DNA of 23,349 bases, taken from an uncultured Eubacteriales bacterium (lineage in GTDB: Bacteria > Bacillota > Clostridia > Oscillospirales > Oscillospiraceae). Below are positions 22,944 to 23,349 of the stretch, piece by piece. Below the pieces are notes generated by a model. That model did not search any database. It was not told the DNA's origin and saw only the letters and a program-made list of their open reading frames with translations. The stretch spans positions 1-23,349 of the forward strand of contig CAJKSU010000020.1 in the NCBI GenBank assembly GCA_905202605.1, written 5' to 3'. Each line of letters begins with the position of its first letter. Within the stretch, counting starts at the first letter, position 1. Made by a program: the position numbers and the translations under genes.

Positions 22944-23349
22944 TTATTGCGGCTTTTTCCGCATTTCCAGATACACCATCAGCACGGCGATATCTGCGGG
23001 GCTGACGCCGGAGATTCGGGAAGCCTGCCCGATGTTCAGCGGGCGGATCTTACTGAGCTTTTGCCGTGCTTCCAGTCGAAGTCCTGTGATGGCGTTATAG
23101 TCGGTGTCCTCCGGGAGCAGGTGCGCTTCCTCCTTCTGGAACTGCTCCACCTGCTTGAGCTGACGCTTGATGTACCCGGCGTATTTCACCTGAATTTCCA
23201 CTTCCTCCTGAATTTCCGGAGGAAGTGGGGGACGCTGGGGATCAAAGGGCGCAAGCCCCAAATAGCTCAGCTGGGGACGGCGCACCAGATCGCCCATCCG
23301 GGCGGAGCCCTTTACGGGCGCAGTGCGCTGGGAGGTGAGATAGGCACTT
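22944..23349 (-). CDS. mnmG: tRNA U34 carboxymethylaminomethyl synthesis enzyme MnmG, C-terminal part (runs off the right edge)
   Basis: The frame is open to the window edge; about 134 C-terminal residues are visible. They carry the MnmG/GidA tail: VKYAGYIKRQLKQVEQF, then the helical NYNAITGLRLEARQKL-like stretch (here DYNAITGLRLEARQKL) and IGQASRISGVSPADIAVLMV. MnmG with MnmE places the cmnm5 group on U34 of several tRNAs using FAD; this C-terminal helical domain contacts MnmE and tRNA. It is the upstream gene of the tatD-deoC-nucleotidyltransferase operon. rsmG, often its neighbour, is about 22 kb away in this window. Confidence 0.93.
   Translation of the reverse strand, partial: SAYLTSQRTAPVKGSARMGDLVRRPQLSYLGLAPFDPQRPPLPPEIQEEVEIQVKYAGYIKRQLKQVEQFQKEEAHLLPEDTDYNAITGLRLEARQKLSKIRPLNIGQASRISGVSPADIAVLMVYLEMRKKPQ

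Noticed and set aside
1..23349. CRISPR arrays, insertion sequences, phage or tRNA genes
   Set aside because: No spaced direct repeats, transposase or integrase motifs, or tRNA cloverleaf signals were seen on either strand.

Overview
The window reads as a piece of the chromosome of a moderately GC-rich member of the Clostridia, most like the Oscillospiraceae/Ruminococcaceae. The pointers are a single-chain alpha2-type glycyl-tRNA synthetase under a T-box, transketolase split into two genes, a firmicute-type L20/infC leader, a CcpA-like cre palindrome, an SLH-domain surface protein and an XpaC-family protein. Genus cannot be fixed by eye. No IS element, phage gene, CRISPR array, tRNA or rRNA was seen.

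Layout. Positions 1-3495 (minus strand): glyS, then the N- and C-terminal halves of transketolase, then the 5' part of rsmG, closely spaced and read from a glycine T-box leader (3530-3778) with a good sigma-A promoter. Positions 3950-4550 hold a 46-residue one-helix membrane peptide with its own promoter and terminator. They also hold, on the minus strand, a strong candidate for a stand-alone small RNA (about 4178-4362) with an anti-Shine-Dalgarno linker. Positions 4475-6296: an ECF sigma factor overlapping a one-helix DUF4179-like anti-sigma partner, preceded by a hairpin and a perfect cre-like palindrome. Positions 6450-9975: an orphan solute-binding lipoprotein and an SLH/Big2/M15-peptidase surface protein, each with its own promoter. 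Positions 10069-15110: an Exp7-like P-type ATPase, UDP-GlcNAc 2-epimerase and an XpaC-family membrane protein. Positions 15165-16580: infC-rpmI-rplT behind an L20-type attenuated leader, with infC apparently starting at AUC, closed by two terminators. Positions 16591-19985: two tandem MATE exporters and a GtrA-family protein. Positions 19997-23349 (minus strand): xpt on its own promoter, and a tight operon running from the 3' end of mnmG through tatD and deoC to a GlmU-N-like nucleotidyltransferase.

How the genes fit together. Most of the window is housekeeping: translation (glyS, infC, rpmI, rplT, rsmG, mnmG), pentose and nucleoside salvage (transketolase, deoC, xpt) and envelope precursors (the nucleotidyltransferase, wecB, GtrA, the SLH peptidase). 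Regulation is unusually legible: T-box, L20 attenuator, cre, ECF/anti-sigma pair and several near-consensus promoters. The most promising undescribed element is the minus-strand RNA at about 4178-4362.
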